Source: Bacillota bacterium
GTDB taxonomy: Bacteria; Bacillota; Clostridia; Lachnospirales; Lachnospiraceae
Assembly (NCBI GenBank): GCA_023439125.1
Contig: JAEXOU010000007.1
Coordinates: 124,001 to 188,000 of the forward strand
Length of the DNA stretch: 64,000 nucleotides
Reading direction: 5' to 3'
The translations under genes and the position numbers were made by a program. Below are positions 16,988-25,437 of the stretch, in pieces (position 1 is the first letter of the stretch; every line of letters begins with the position of its first letter). The notes below the pieces were generated by a model, which had not been told where the DNA came from, made no database searches, and worked only from the letters and a program-made list of their open reading frames with translations.

Positions 16988-17615
16988 TTTCTTCCGCTAA
17001 TGCATCATTCAATTTTTTCTTAATTCTCTGTAATCCGTTATCAATTGCTTTTGGTTTCTTATTCATAACCCGAGCAATCTGTGAATATCCGTAATCTTGT
17101 AGATATAACGTCAAGATATCCTTTTCAAATTCTGATAAACGTTCCATCAGTTTTGCTTCCAATCGCTGCGTGTTCTCTTTGTCGATCAGCATCTCCTCTG
17201 GATTCATACTTCTAGCGTGTGCTATATTTGCAACATAAGTAATGGAATTAATGTTTTCCTGATCCTCATTATCGTTATGTGTATCAATCGAAATGTAATT
17301 ATTCAACGGCTGATTTTTCATTGTGTTCGAAGTCTTTATCGCAGAGTACATCTGTCTAGAAACACATAAATCTGCAAAGGTTAGAAAGGAGGCTGCTTTA
17401 TCTGGCTGATAATCTCTGATTGCTTTGTACAAGCCAATCATCCCCTCTTGAATAAGGTCTTCGCGATCACCACCAATTAGAAATAATGCCTTTGCCTTTT
17501 TTCGTACTAGATTTTTGTATTTACTAATCAGATAGTCCATTGCGATTCGGTCCTCATGGTGAATAAGCGCAATGATATCTTCATCTGCCATCTCATCATA
17601 ACACTTATTCTCCAT
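16983..17615 (-). CDS. sigH: RNA polymerase sporulation sigma factor SigH
   Basis: The 210-residue protein has sigma region 2 (DLIQEGMIGLYKAIRDYQ, then FLTFADLCVSRQMYSAIK) and a region 4 helix-turn-helix (YSQIARVMNKKPKAIDNGLQRIKKKL). Length and sequence fit SigmaH, the stage 0 factor that directs early sporulation genes. Gene order supports it, since in Bacillus sigH also follows rlmB in the cysS-mrnC-rlmB cluster (with yacP between, absent here). The start used is the ATG at 17615, five bases after GGAGG; an upstream TTG at 17627 would overlap that site. It begins 14 bases after the rlmB stop and is followed by a terminator. Confidence 0.93.
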   Translation of the reverse strand: MENKCYDEMADEDIIALIHHEDRIAMDYLISKYKNLVRKKAKALFLIGGDREDLIQEGMIGLYKAIRDYQPDKAASFLTFADLCVSRQMYSAIKTSNTMKNQPLNNYISIDTHNDNEDQENINSITYVANIAHARSMNPEEMLIDKENTQRLEAKLMERLSEFEKDILTLYLQDYGYSQIARVMNKKPKAIDNGLQRIKKKLNDALAEET

Positions 17616-17628
17616 AAAAACCTCCAAT

Positions 17629-18372
17629 TTACTTAAATTTTCTTTGACGTACTATTTCAAAAGCTAAAACACCCATTGCTACGGATGCGTTGAGGGAATC
17701 AATATTACCACTCATAGGAATCTTCGTAATGAAATCACACTTTTCTTTCACAAGGCGAGAAACTCCATCCCCTTCGTTACCAATCACTAAACCAATAGGG
17801 CCAGTAAGGTTTTGACGATACATAACTTCGCCATCCATATCAGCACAAACAAACCATAAGCCTTTGTCCTTTAATTCCTCCATCGTTGCAACTAGATTGG
17901 TAACTTTAGCAACCGGAACATAATTAATTGCTCCTGCACTGACTTTTGCTACTGTTCCTGTTAATCCAACGGCTCTGCGCTTTGGAATAATAATACCATG
18001 AACTCCAGCCTGATTTGCAGTTCGAATCATTGCGCCTAAGTTATGAGGGTCTTCGATTCCATCTAAAATCAGAATAAATGGAGCCTCTCCCTTTTCTTTT
18101 GCTGCATTTAAGATATCATCTACTTCTGCGTAATCGTAAGCTGCTGCATAAGCGATCACTCCTTGATGCTTTCCATCCTCTGACATCTGATCAAGACGCT
18201 CTTTTTTTACGAATGTAATAATCGTATCACCTTTTTTAGCCTCGCGTATAATTGTCTTAATCGGGCCATCTTGACAACCATCTAGGATAAATAAACGGTC
18301 AATCGTTTTTCCTGCACGAAATGCTTCTATTACTGCATTACGCCCTTCAATTGTTAATTCTTCGTATCTCAT
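17629..18372 (-). CDS. rlmB: 23S rRNA (guanosine-2'-O-)-methyltransferase RlmB
   Basis: The 247-residue SpoU-family protein methylates the ribose of a conserved guanosine (E. coli G2251) in 23S rRNA. An N-terminal substrate-binding domain (residues 1-75) starts with the family phrase EGRNAVIEAFRAG. The SPOUT methyltransferase domain shows the three motifs DPHNLGAMIRTANQAG, FVCADMDGE to IGNEGDGVSRLV, and IPMSGNIDSLNASVA, which build the knotted cofactor site. It sits between mrnC and sigH, as in other Firmicutes. Confidence 0.95.
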   Translation of the reverse strand: MRYEELTIEGRNAVIEAFRAGKTIDRLFILDGCQDGPIKTIIREAKKGDTIITFVKKERLDQMSEDGKHQGVIAYAAAYDYAEVDDILNAAKEKGEAPFILILDGIEDPHNLGAMIRTANQAGVHGIIIPKRRAVGLTGTVAKVSAGAINYVPVAKVTNLVATMEELKDKGLWFVCADMDGEVMYRQNLTGPIGLVIGNEGDGVSRLVKEKCDFITKIPMSGNIDSLNASVAMGVLAFEIVRQRKFK

Positions 18373-18450
18373 TCTATACCTTTCCTAAACAGTCCTTCCT
18401 TGTACTCGTGTCATATACATAAACACGATAGATACACTGTTCCTGTTAAA

Positions 18451-18885
18451 TTATGAATTCGTCTCGATTCGGTCAAGTGCTTCTTTTACTAAATATAAGA
18501 TTCGATCCAGCTCCTCTTTTAGATATAAATATCCAATTAAAGCCTCAAAACCAGTTGCAGTTCGATAATCCGTTACTGAAGCATTTTTCGCCGTCGTAAA
18601 TGACTTTGCATTCCGGCCACGTTTAAATACTGCCACTTCCTCTTCACTGAGTAAATCCATAATGGCATGTACCATATCTTTTTGAGTTACTGCCTTAACT
18701 AATTTACTTGCATGTTGATGAAGACGATTGACTTGAGCATTCCCTTTTTCCACTAACATCGTTCGAATAATCAAATCATAAATACTATCACCGATATAAG
18801 CTAATGTTAGTGGAGAATAGGTACGAATATCTGTGGTTGGAAGTGCAAAGGTTTGACGAACCTTAGCAACTATGCTCTCTTCCAT
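18451..18885 (-). CDS. mrnC: Mini-ribonuclease III
   Basis: The 144-residue protein is an RNase III catalytic domain with no double-strand RNA-binding domain, the mark of Mini-III, which trims 23S rRNA ends in Firmicutes. The signature LAYIGDSIYDLIIR carries the first acidic residues, and GFEALIGYLYL holds the second acidic site. It starts within the end of cysS (16-base overlap), so translation is coupled. Confidence 0.93.
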   Translation of the reverse strand: MEESIVAKVRQTFALPTTDIRTYSPLTLAYIGDSIYDLIIRTMLVEKGNAQVNRLHQHASKLVKAVTQKDMVHAIMDLLSEEEVAVFKRGRNAKSFTTAKNASVTDYRTATGFEALIGYLYLKEELDRILYLVKEALDRIETNS

Positions 18886-20282
18886 TTTACACCTTCTCTG
18901 GTATCTTCCAGTATAATACCTTTTTCTAATAGCAGATTACGAACTTCATCTGCTCTAGCGAAATCTTTATTTTTTCTAGCATTCTGTCGTTCTTGAATCA
19001 ATTGTTCAATATCTTCGTCTAGAATTTCCTCTTTTTTCGCAGTTTCTAGACCAAGTATATCACACAAAGTAGTAATGTTGCAAAGCACATTTTCGATAAA
19101 TTCTGCACTGCTATCAACTGTTACATTCGTATTCGCTAATTTCACCATTTCAAAAATAGCAGTAACAGCATCTGCTGTATTAAAATCATCATCCATTACT
19201 TCTTCAAAACGTTTCTTTTGTTCCTCGAATAAACCTAGGATGTCTTTTTCAGCATCGGTTAATTTTGAAGTAGTATCCTTCTTTTCTTCCTTCACCTTTT
19301 GCTTGAATTTCAAGGATTCTACTGCAGTTTGAATACGTTCAAAACCATTCTTGCAGGAATCAATAATTTCACGGCTAAAGTTAATTGGGCTTCTATAATG
19401 TACACTTAATAAGAAGAAACGTAATACTGCTGCGTCATATTCTTCTGTGATTTCACGTACTGTAAAGAAGTTCCCTTCTGATTTTGACATCTTCTTATTA
19501 TCGACATTCAAAAATCCGTTGTGCATCCAGTACTTTGCGAAATATTTTCCAGTGCAGCATTCTGTCTGTGCAATTTCATTCTCGTGATGAGGGAATATTA
19601 AGTCTTCACCACCTGCATGAATATCAATCTGTTCTCCAAGATATTTCTTACTCATAACAGAACATTCGATATGCCAGCCAGGTCTTCCTTCGGACCAAGG
19701 CGATGTCCAGTATGGTTCTCCTTCTTTTTTTGGTTTCCACAATACGAAATCTAATGGATCTTCTTTTTCATCCGCCACTGCGATACGAGCACCCGACTCT
19801 AACTCATCGATATTTTTTTTACTTAGTTTACCATACTCTGGATAACTTCTCGTTCTAAAATAAACAGTTCCATTTTTCTCATATGCATGACCTTTATCAA
19901 TTAAATCCTGAATCATCGCGATCATACCGTCAATCTCTTCGGTTGCTTTCGGGCGTGTTGTAACAGGTTTCACGTTGAGAGCCTTCGTATCTTTTTCGAA
20001 TTCTGCAATATAGCGTTGTGAAATCTCCTGTGCTGTTACCCCTTCTTCAATCGCCTTTTTGATAATCTTATCATCAACATCCGTAAAGTTGGATACAAAA
20101 TTCACATCATACCCTTTATACTCTAAGTATTTTCGAACGGTATCAAATACTACTAATGGTCTCGCATTTCCAATATGGATAAAGTTATAAACGGTAGGAC
20201 CACAAACATACATACTTACTTTACCGTCTTCAATTGGTACAAATTCTTCTTTTGTTTTTGTCATCGTATTATAAATTTTCAT
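18870..20282 (-). CDS. cysS: Cysteine--tRNA ligase
   Basis: The 470-residue class I synthetase attaches cysteine to tRNA-Cys. It has CGPTVYN with the zinc-ligand Cys, the HIGH-type motif HIGNARP, the zinc-site phrases ECSVM and HHENE, and KMSKS as KKMSKSEGNF. The DALR anticodon region follows. The start at 20282 is set by GGAGAG eight bases upstream; an in-frame ATG at 20297 would lie over that site. It is 57 bases after cysE and should be under the same T-box control, so serine acetylation and cysteine charging respond together to uncharged tRNA-Cys. Confidence 0.97.
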   Translation of the reverse strand: MKIYNTMTKTKEEFVPIEDGKVSMYVCGPTVYNFIHIGNARPLVVFDTVRKYLEYKGYDVNFVSNFTDVDDKIIKKAIEEGVTAQEISQRYIAEFEKDTKALNVKPVTTRPKATEEIDGMIAMIQDLIDKGHAYEKNGTVYFRTRSYPEYGKLSKKNIDELESGARIAVADEKEDPLDFVLWKPKKEGEPYWTSPWSEGRPGWHIECSVMSKKYLGEQIDIHAGGEDLIFPHHENEIAQTECCTGKYFAKYWMHNGFLNVDNKKMSKSEGNFFTVREITEEYDAAVLRFFLLSVHYRSPINFSREIIDSCKNGFERIQTAVESLKFKQKVKEEKKDTTSKLTDAEKDILGLFEEQKKRFEEVMDDDFNTADAVTAIFEMVKLANTNVTVDSSAEFIENVLCNITTLCDILGLETAKKEEILDEDIEQLIQERQNARKNKDFARADEVRNLLLEKGIILEDTREGVKWKRA

Positions 20283-20339
20283 CTTAGTTCTCTCCATTCA
20301 TAATTTTTTTATCTTTCATGATTGAGTAAATTAATTTTT

Positions 20340-21005
20340 CTAGTTCTTATCCAATTTTGCAAGTACTTTTTTAATCTCTTCAACTTCTTGCCTTAATAAC
20401 TTATTTTCCTTCTGTAAGCATTCCAAATCACACTTAACTGGATCTGGTAGATGCACTTGGTCTAACTCTTCTCTAGGTACCTTGACATTATCTCGTTTCA
20501 CAACTCGACCTGGAACACCTACAACCGTTGAATTCGGAGGTATCTCGGATAGCACAACGGAACCGGCCCCTATCTTTGAATTCTCTCCAACAGTAAAGGA
20601 ACCTAATACTTTAGCACCAGCACTAATCATAACATTATCACCAATCGTTGGATGACGCTTTCCCTTTTCTTTACCTGTTCCACCTAATGTCACCCCTTGA
20701 TATAAGGTTACATTATCTCCGATAATTGCTGTCTCCCCAATGACAACTCCATGACCATGGTCGATAAACAATCCCTTACCAATGGTTGCTCCTGGATGAA
20801 TCTCAATTCCTGTTTTTCTTGCAGTTCTTTGGGAAAACCATCTTGCTAACAAGTAGTGTCCATTCTTATATAATTTATGCGATATTCTGTGTCTTATCAA
20901 TGCTTTAAAACTCGGATACAGAAACACTTCCAAATTGGATTTTATAGCAGGATCTCGTTCTTTGATGATCTTCATCTCTTCCTTTACGAAACTGAAAAAT
21001 CCCAT
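20340..21005 (-). CDS. cysE: Serine O-acetyltransferase
   Basis: The 221-residue enzyme makes O-acetylserine from serine and acetyl-CoA, the first step of cysteine synthesis. The hexapeptide-repeat (left-handed beta-helix) domain covers about residues 65-175 and contains HPGATIG, IDHGHGVVIGE with the catalytic His, and GGTGKEKGKRHPTIG. The C-terminal stretch ends in a short coiled coil (residues 190-218) in place of the peptide that binds cysteine synthase in enteric forms. It is the first gene after the T-box terminator. Confidence 0.95.
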   Translation of the reverse strand: MGFFSFVKEEMKIIKERDPAIKSNLEVFLYPSFKALIRHRISHKLYKNGHYLLARWFSQRTARKTGIEIHPGATIGKGLFIDHGHGVVIGETAIIGDNVTLYQGVTLGGTGKEKGKRHPTIGDNVMISAGAKVLGSFTVGENSKIGAGSVVLSEIPPNSTVVGVPGRVVKRDNVKVPREELDQVHLPDPVKCDLECLQKENKLLRQEVEEIKKVLAKLDKN

Positions 21006-21095
21006 ACTTATCTCTCCTATCTAATATCTTCATAACCTTTTGTTATGTAAACCCCCACAGCCCTTATGTACCGCTACGAACTTCATTCAAGCGAG

Positions 21096-21159
21096 AGCGT
21101 GTTGTGGATGAATTATGTTTGTCATCCCATGCTCATAACCTCTCTGTGTGCTAAAAGAC
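21096..21159. repeat. 64-bp dispersed repeat, copy 1
   Basis: This segment matches 56429-56492 over exactly 64 bases with about eight differences, in the same orientation. The central part GATGAATTATGTTTGTCATC can fold as GATGA/TCATC around a ten-base loop. It lies downstream of the T-box terminator and before cysE, so it is transcribed in the cysE leader. No coding potential or known family. Confidence 0.7.
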
Positions 21160-21172
21160 GCTGAATTGCAAT

Positions 21173-21417
21173 GTAAAAAAAACTTCGTCTCTTATACAAG
21201 AGACGAAGTTACTCGCGGTTCCACTCTAATTCTACAGCATGTGCTGTAATCTCAAACAAATAACGGCTGTTACCGAGCATAGCTACTACTTTCACCATAC
21301 CAGCTCCCGGAGGCACTTCATAAAATCTATATCAAGAATGCTTTCAGCCGGTGACATTCCCTCTCTGTGATCTTCAACTTTACTACTCTTTCCGTTCATA
21401 GCTTTTCACTCTATTTA
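21173..21417 (-). promoter_or_regulatory. T-box leader controlling cysE-cysS (tRNA-Cys)
   Basis: The T-box core AGAGTGGAACCGCGAG is at 21212-21227. It overlaps the antiterminator and is followed by a perfect 13-bp terminator hairpin (21181-21193 with 21198-21210) and eight T (21173-21180). The stem I region contains GAAGTGCC, whose TGC (21313-21315) is a Cys codon and fits the downstream cysteine genes. Uncharged tRNA-Cys should pair here and let transcription continue. Assignment of the exact specifier is by position and context. Confidence 0.92.
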
Positions 21418-21423
21418 TCAACC

Positions 21424-21452
21424 ATTCTATGCAACTTTTCATAATTTGTCAA
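21424..21452 (-). promoter_or_regulatory. SigmaA-type promoter for the cysE T-box leader
   Basis: On the minus strand TTGACA (21447-21452) and TAGAAT (21424-21429) are exactly 17 bases apart. It lies just after the ispF stop, so cysE-cysS has its own promoter and transcription should begin near 21417. Confidence 0.8.
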
Positions 21453-21457
21453 TCTAT

Positions 21458-22036
21458 TTATTTCTGTTTGCAACAACCAGAACAGTTTTCACATCCTGAA
21501 CTTACCTGTGCATTAGGATCATAAGAATAAACAACTCCATCCGTGCCATTGTAAGCAAAATTATCAACGGAATTCAGTAAACAAATCGCTTGCGAAGAAA
21601 TACCTTCTCCAGTCCCCGTAAATCCTAGCCCCTCTTCTGTCGTTGCCTTAATATTGATTTGATTTTCTTCCACTTGCAATGCAGCGGCAATGTTTTTTAC
21701 CATCTGCGGGATAAATGAAGCTAGCTTTGGTCGTTGTGCAATCACTGTTGCATCAATGTTGCCAATCACGTAATTTTCTTGATCAACTAATCTCTTAACA
21801 TGTTTTAGTAATTCAATGCTAGAAATCCCCTTATATAAATCATCGGTATCTGGAAAATGACGACCGATATCTCCCAAGGCTGCAGCACCGAGCAACGCAT
21901 CCATAATTGCATGTAGTAATACATCTGCATCTGAATGGCCGAGCAAACCTTTTTCATATGGGATACAAACTCCGCCAAGTATTAAATCTCTGCCTTCCAC
22001 TAATTTATGAACATCATAACCCATTCCTACTCTCAT
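21458..22036 (-). CDS. ispF: 2-C-methyl-D-erythritol 2,4-cyclodiphosphate synthase with Cys-rich tail
   Basis: The enzyme makes the cyclic diphosphate intermediate of the MEP isoprenoid pathway. Residues 1-155 are a complete IspF: GYDVH gives the metal-binding Asp8 and His10, GHSDADVL gives His42, and ATTEEGLGFTG is near the end. The family is usually about 157-160 residues; this one has 192. The extra 35 residues end in GCENCSGCCKQK, with four Cys in CxxCxxCC spacing, a possible metal or redox site. Gene context (upstream of cysE) agrees with Firmicute synteny. The role of the tail is unknown. Confidence 0.95.
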   Translation of the reverse strand: MRVGMGYDVHKLVEGRDLILGGVCIPYEKGLLGHSDADVLLHAIMDALLGAAALGDIGRHFPDTDDLYKGISSIELLKHVKRLVDQENYVIGNIDATVIAQRPKLASFIPQMVKNIAAALQVEENQINIKATTEEGLGFTGTGEGISSQAICLLNSVDNFAYNGTDGVVYSYDPNAQVSSGCENCSGCCKQK

Positions 22037-22055
22037 CTTCTTCTCCTATCTGTAA

Positions 22056-23408
22056 TCAATGATCTTCCTCTGATTCTATAAGTACAAGTTCCCACTCTTT
22101 TAATAAACTTTCATCCTTGCTTATCGCTAAGTTCGCTTTCGCTTGTCCAAGTAACAGTTCATATTCACTTGGAAGTAACAAGCGAAATACCTGCTCATAT
22201 TCCTCTCCAGCAAAACATTCTGATAAAACTACTTTTAAATCATTCAAGCAGTGAATTTCTTTTTTTACCTTCTGTAATTTATCTTTAAGATAACGCATTT
22301 GATTCAGTTCGTCAATTACTTCACTTAACTTCTCTTTTGAAAGCTTATTGCCCTCAAAATAGATTTTTTCTTCCTTCTCCTGTTCATAAATAGATAGGAA
22401 TAGGAACGTTAGATTCTTTTTTTTAATCCCTTTTAATAATCGTTGTGAAATTTCTTTTACTTTTTGACTCGTATATGTTATCATATCCTGGTTTGTAAGA
22501 CCTAATTTAGATAACATTGGAGCAACTTGCTCTTCACATAGAATTTGAAAACGTGCAATACTCATTCCTTCTAGTTTGGATAATAACTCTTTACGATCTT
22601 CTTCCGATATATGAAGAGAAGTGATATCCCGATTTAGTAAGCTTAAACCAAGAACATTCTGTAGTACAAGTTCATATAAATTAACATCATCATCCTTTGT
22701 GTCTTTATGATAACCGTGAATTAAACAATTTACTAAAGTTTCATCAAATTTTATGACAAACTCATTTTCTAACAATAAGTGATATAAGTACTCATAAACA
22801 TACTCGATTCCACTGAGTCCTTCGATATTGAAAGCGAGTGGATATCGTACAGCAACTGGCATTAGTTGTGCACCAAAACGTGGATCATACTTTTCAAAAA
22901 AGTCCGGAATTTCATTCATGATTGTCTTCTGATAAGTATTATTATCCACATTTACCATTGTTTTCTGTACTTTTATCCACAATTCTTTGCTTTTTTGTAC
23001 ACACCCCTTAACTGCAACAACGCCCTTCTCATAAATATCGGAAACATGCTCTTTTCGATCAGAACTAGGTTTCTTAATATGCATCAATCCATAAGGTTCC
23101 CCATTCTCTAACCCCTTATAGTAGCTGTTCATACAGTATTCTATTGAAAAAAGTAATTGCTGTGCTGTCTCAATCGATTCTGATTTAGCGACTCCACTCG
23201 AATAAGACTGAATCAACTTTTCTAGTAATTTATACAACTCTCTTTGTTCTCTGACATTCATAGATTGCACACCTGACAATACCCCCAACTTATATCTTTG
23301 AATTATTTGATTATACGAGAAACTTTTATAAAGAACAAGACTTGTAATTATTTTCCTTCTGTGATAGTATGTGAGATATTTTTCTTGGAGAAGCACACTT
23401 TTGTTCAT
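22056..23408 (-). CDS. DUF6179-like protein of unknown function
   Basis: The 450-residue protein is largely helical and charged with no signal peptide and no membrane span. The C-terminal part is coiled-coil-like. The N-terminal phrases around YLTYYHRRKIITSL and SIEYCMNSYYKGLE are ones I associate with DUF6179 in clostridia; no function is known. It ends 19 bases before the ispF start, so it may share a transcript with ispF. Confidence 0.6.
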   Translation of the reverse strand: MNKSVLLQEKYLTYYHRRKIITSLVLYKSFSYNQIIQRYKLGVLSGVQSMNVREQRELYKLLEKLIQSYSSGVAKSESIETAQQLLFSIEYCMNSYYKGLENGEPYGLMHIKKPSSDRKEHVSDIYEKGVVAVKGCVQKSKELWIKVQKTMVNVDNNTYQKTIMNEIPDFFEKYDPRFGAQLMPVAVRYPLAFNIEGLSGIEYVYEYLYHLLLENEFVIKFDETLVNCLIHGYHKDTKDDDVNLYELVLQNVLGLSLLNRDITSLHISEEDRKELLSKLEGMSIARFQILCEEQVAPMLSKLGLTNQDMITYTSQKVKEISQRLLKGIKKKNLTFLFLSIYEQEKEEKIYFEGNKLSKEKLSEVIDELNQMRYLKDKLQKVKKEIHCLNDLKVVLSECFAGEEYEQVFRLLLPSEYELLLGQAKANLAISKDESLLKEWELVLIESEEDH

Positions 23409-23636
23409 ACTAAACTTTTCTCATAGCTTACCATACGACAATACACTTACTTTTTATACTTACCTGCTTTCGATTTATCAGTTATAATTACATAAAGTAT
23501 TAGTTTTTATTATAAATAGACTTGTTTTTATTCCTTTCAGCATCTGTTATAATTAGTAAATGAACTTATCTCATTCCAACTCATAAAGTAATTATGGGTT
23601 AGGTGACGATAAGAATATTGTTTATGGAGGGTTATT

Positions 23637-25040
23637 ATGGGTGGTTTTTTTGGAGTAGCATCAAAGACAGACTGTGTTTTTGATTTATTCTTTGGAACAG
23701 ATTATCATTCCCATCTTGGAACAAGACGAGGTGGTATGGCGGTATACGGCAAGGATGGATTTGATCGTTCCATCCATAACATAGAAAATGCACCTTTTCG
23801 TACAAAATTCGAAAAAGATGTGAATGAAATGGAAGGCAATCTTGGGATTGGTTGTATCTCAGATTTTGAACCACAGCCTTTGATTGTTCGTTCCCATCAT
23901 GGTACTTATGCAATTACAACTGTAGGTAAAATCAATAATATAGAAGAAATCGTATCCATGATATTTAAATCTGGAAATCCACACTTTCTAGAGATGAGCG
24001 GTGGTGATATTAATCCAACCGAACTTGTTGCCTCAATCATTAACCAAAAAGCTCATTTTGTGGAAGGTATTCAATACGCGCAAGAGATAATCAAGGGCTC
24101 AATGACAATCTTAATTATGACACAAAAAGGACTCTACGTAGCTCGTGATAAAATGGGAAGAACCCCTGTTTCCATTGGGCAAAAGGAAGATGCCTTTTGT
24201 GCATCCTTTGAGAGTTTTGCTTACCTTAATCTTGGATATACGGAATATAAAGAATTAGGACCAGGGGAAATTGTCGCAATCACACCAGAAGGAGTACAAG
24301 TTCTCGCAAAACCAGGAGACAATATGAAAATCTGTACTTTCCTTTGGGTTTATTATGGATATCCTTCTTCTTCCTACGAAGGGGTAAGTGTTGAAAGGAT
24401 GCGATATAATTGTGGTGATTTACTAGCTCAAAGGGATAATGTGAGACCAGATATTGTTGCTGGTGTACCAGATTCCGGTACTGCTCATGCAATTGGATAT
24501 GCGAACCGCTCTGGTATTCCATTTTCTCGTCCATTCATCAAGTATACGCCGACATGGCCTCGCTCCTTTATGCCAACGATGCAAAGTAAGCGTGATCTAA
24601 TTGCAAAGATGAAGTTAATTCCGGTTCATGACCTAATCAAAGATAAGAGTCTATTACTGATTGATGACTCAATTGTACGTGGGACTCAGTTGCGTGAAAC
24701 AACCGAATTTCTTTATCAGAGTGGTGCAAAAGAAGTACATATTCGTCCAGCTTGCCCACCACTACTCTATGGTTGCAAATACTTAAATTTCTCCCGTTCA
24801 ACCTCAGAGATGGACTTAATCACTCGTCGTGTAATCTCAAAAGCAGAAGGTCCGAATGCTGAAAAAGCTCTACCGGAATATTCGAATCCAGAATCGGATA
24901 AATATAAATTTATGTTAGATGCGATTAAGAAACAATTGAATTTTACTACATTACGCTATCACCGACTAGATGATATGATTCAAGCCGTTGGGATCTCCCC
25001 TTGTAAATTATGTACTTATTGCTGGAACGGAAAAGAATAG
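23637..25040 (+). CDS. PurF-like amidophosphoribosyltransferase homologue with degenerate glutaminase domain
   Basis: The 467-residue protein has the layout of amidophosphoribosyltransferase, the first enzyme of purine synthesis. The phosphoribosyltransferase half is intact: VPDSGTAHAIGYA, then LLIDDSIVRGTQ as the PRPP loop. Cys residues that hold the 4Fe-4S cluster in the Bacillus enzyme appear to be kept (CTFLWVYYG, LYGCKY, CKLCTYC). The N-terminal glutaminase half is not: MCGIFG is MGGFFG, so the nucleophile Cys is Gly, and the GHxRYST loop reads GIGCISDF. It may use free ammonia or serve another role. It stands alone after a GGAGG site and ends in a long hairpin. Confidence 0.85.
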   Translation: MGGFFGVASKTDCVFDLFFGTDYHSHLGTRRGGMAVYGKDGFDRSIHNIENAPFRTKFEKDVNEMEGNLGIGCISDFEPQPLIVRSHHGTYAITTVGKINNIEEIVSMIFKSGNPHFLEMSGGDINPTELVASIINQKAHFVEGIQYAQEIIKGSMTILIMTQKGLYVARDKMGRTPVSIGQKEDAFCASFESFAYLNLGYTEYKELGPGEIVAITPEGVQVLAKPGDNMKICTFLWVYYGYPSSSYEGVSVERMRYNCGDLLAQRDNVRPDIVAGVPDSGTAHAIGYANRSGIPFSRPFIKYTPTWPRSFMPTMQSKRDLIAKMKLIPVHDLIKDKSLLLIDDSIVRGTQLRETTEFLYQSGAKEVHIRPACPPLLYGCKYLNFSRSTSEMDLITRRVISKAEGPNAEKALPEYSNPESDKYKFMLDAIKKQLNFTTLRYHRLDDMIQAVGISPCKLCTYCWNGKE

Positions 25041-25049
25041 TGTTTTAGT

Positions 25050-25112
25050 TTCAAAAGGAATGAGCTTTATCGCATAGTTCTTCAGGGTGCGATAAAGCTC
25101 ATTCCTTTTGAA
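25050..25112. terminator. Long bidirectional terminator
   Basis: Perfect 25-base arms (25050-25074 and 25088-25112) lie between the convergent PurF-like gene and the 52-aa zinc-ribbon gene. T-rich flanks are present on both strands. Confidence 0.8.
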
Positions 25113-25271
25113 TCAATTTTGTGGAAGTAGTTGCTCCACTTCCTCCTTTGTAAACTTTAAAACAAAATCACAATGCATACAATATGCATCCATTGTTCCA
25201 TCTTGTTTCTTCTCTATCTTAATTTCATTTTCACATTTCAAGCATTTATCTGGTAGATACACAAACTTCAT
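25113..25271 (-). CDS. Small zinc-ribbon protein, 52 residues
   Basis: The minus strand reads from ATG at 25271 to TGA at 25113, preceded by AAGGAGG eight bases upstream, one of the best ribosome sites in the window. The product holds CLKC (residues 10-13) and CMHC (residues 31-34), two CxxC knuckles 17 residues apart, which is a zinc-ribbon pattern, and a short acidic helix at the end (TKEEVEQLL). It is probably cytoplasmic and could be a small nucleic-acid or protein adaptor. The bidirectional hairpin starts right at its stop. No family is recognised. Confidence 0.7.
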   Translation of the reverse strand: MKFVYLPDKCLKCENEIKIEKKQDGTMDAYCMHCDFVLKFTKEEVEQLLPQN

Positions 25272-25437
25272 AACTGAACCTCCTTAAGGGGTCCCCGGGA
25301 ACTTTTACTTCACGGGTTCGTCATTCACTTCTCCTGTATCATACCGAAAATTTAGAATCGCTTCAATCTGTAATCACATCCACTTCTACATAGTTATTCC
25401 AAACGAAATAATAATTTGGTAAAGCGAAAATTTATTT

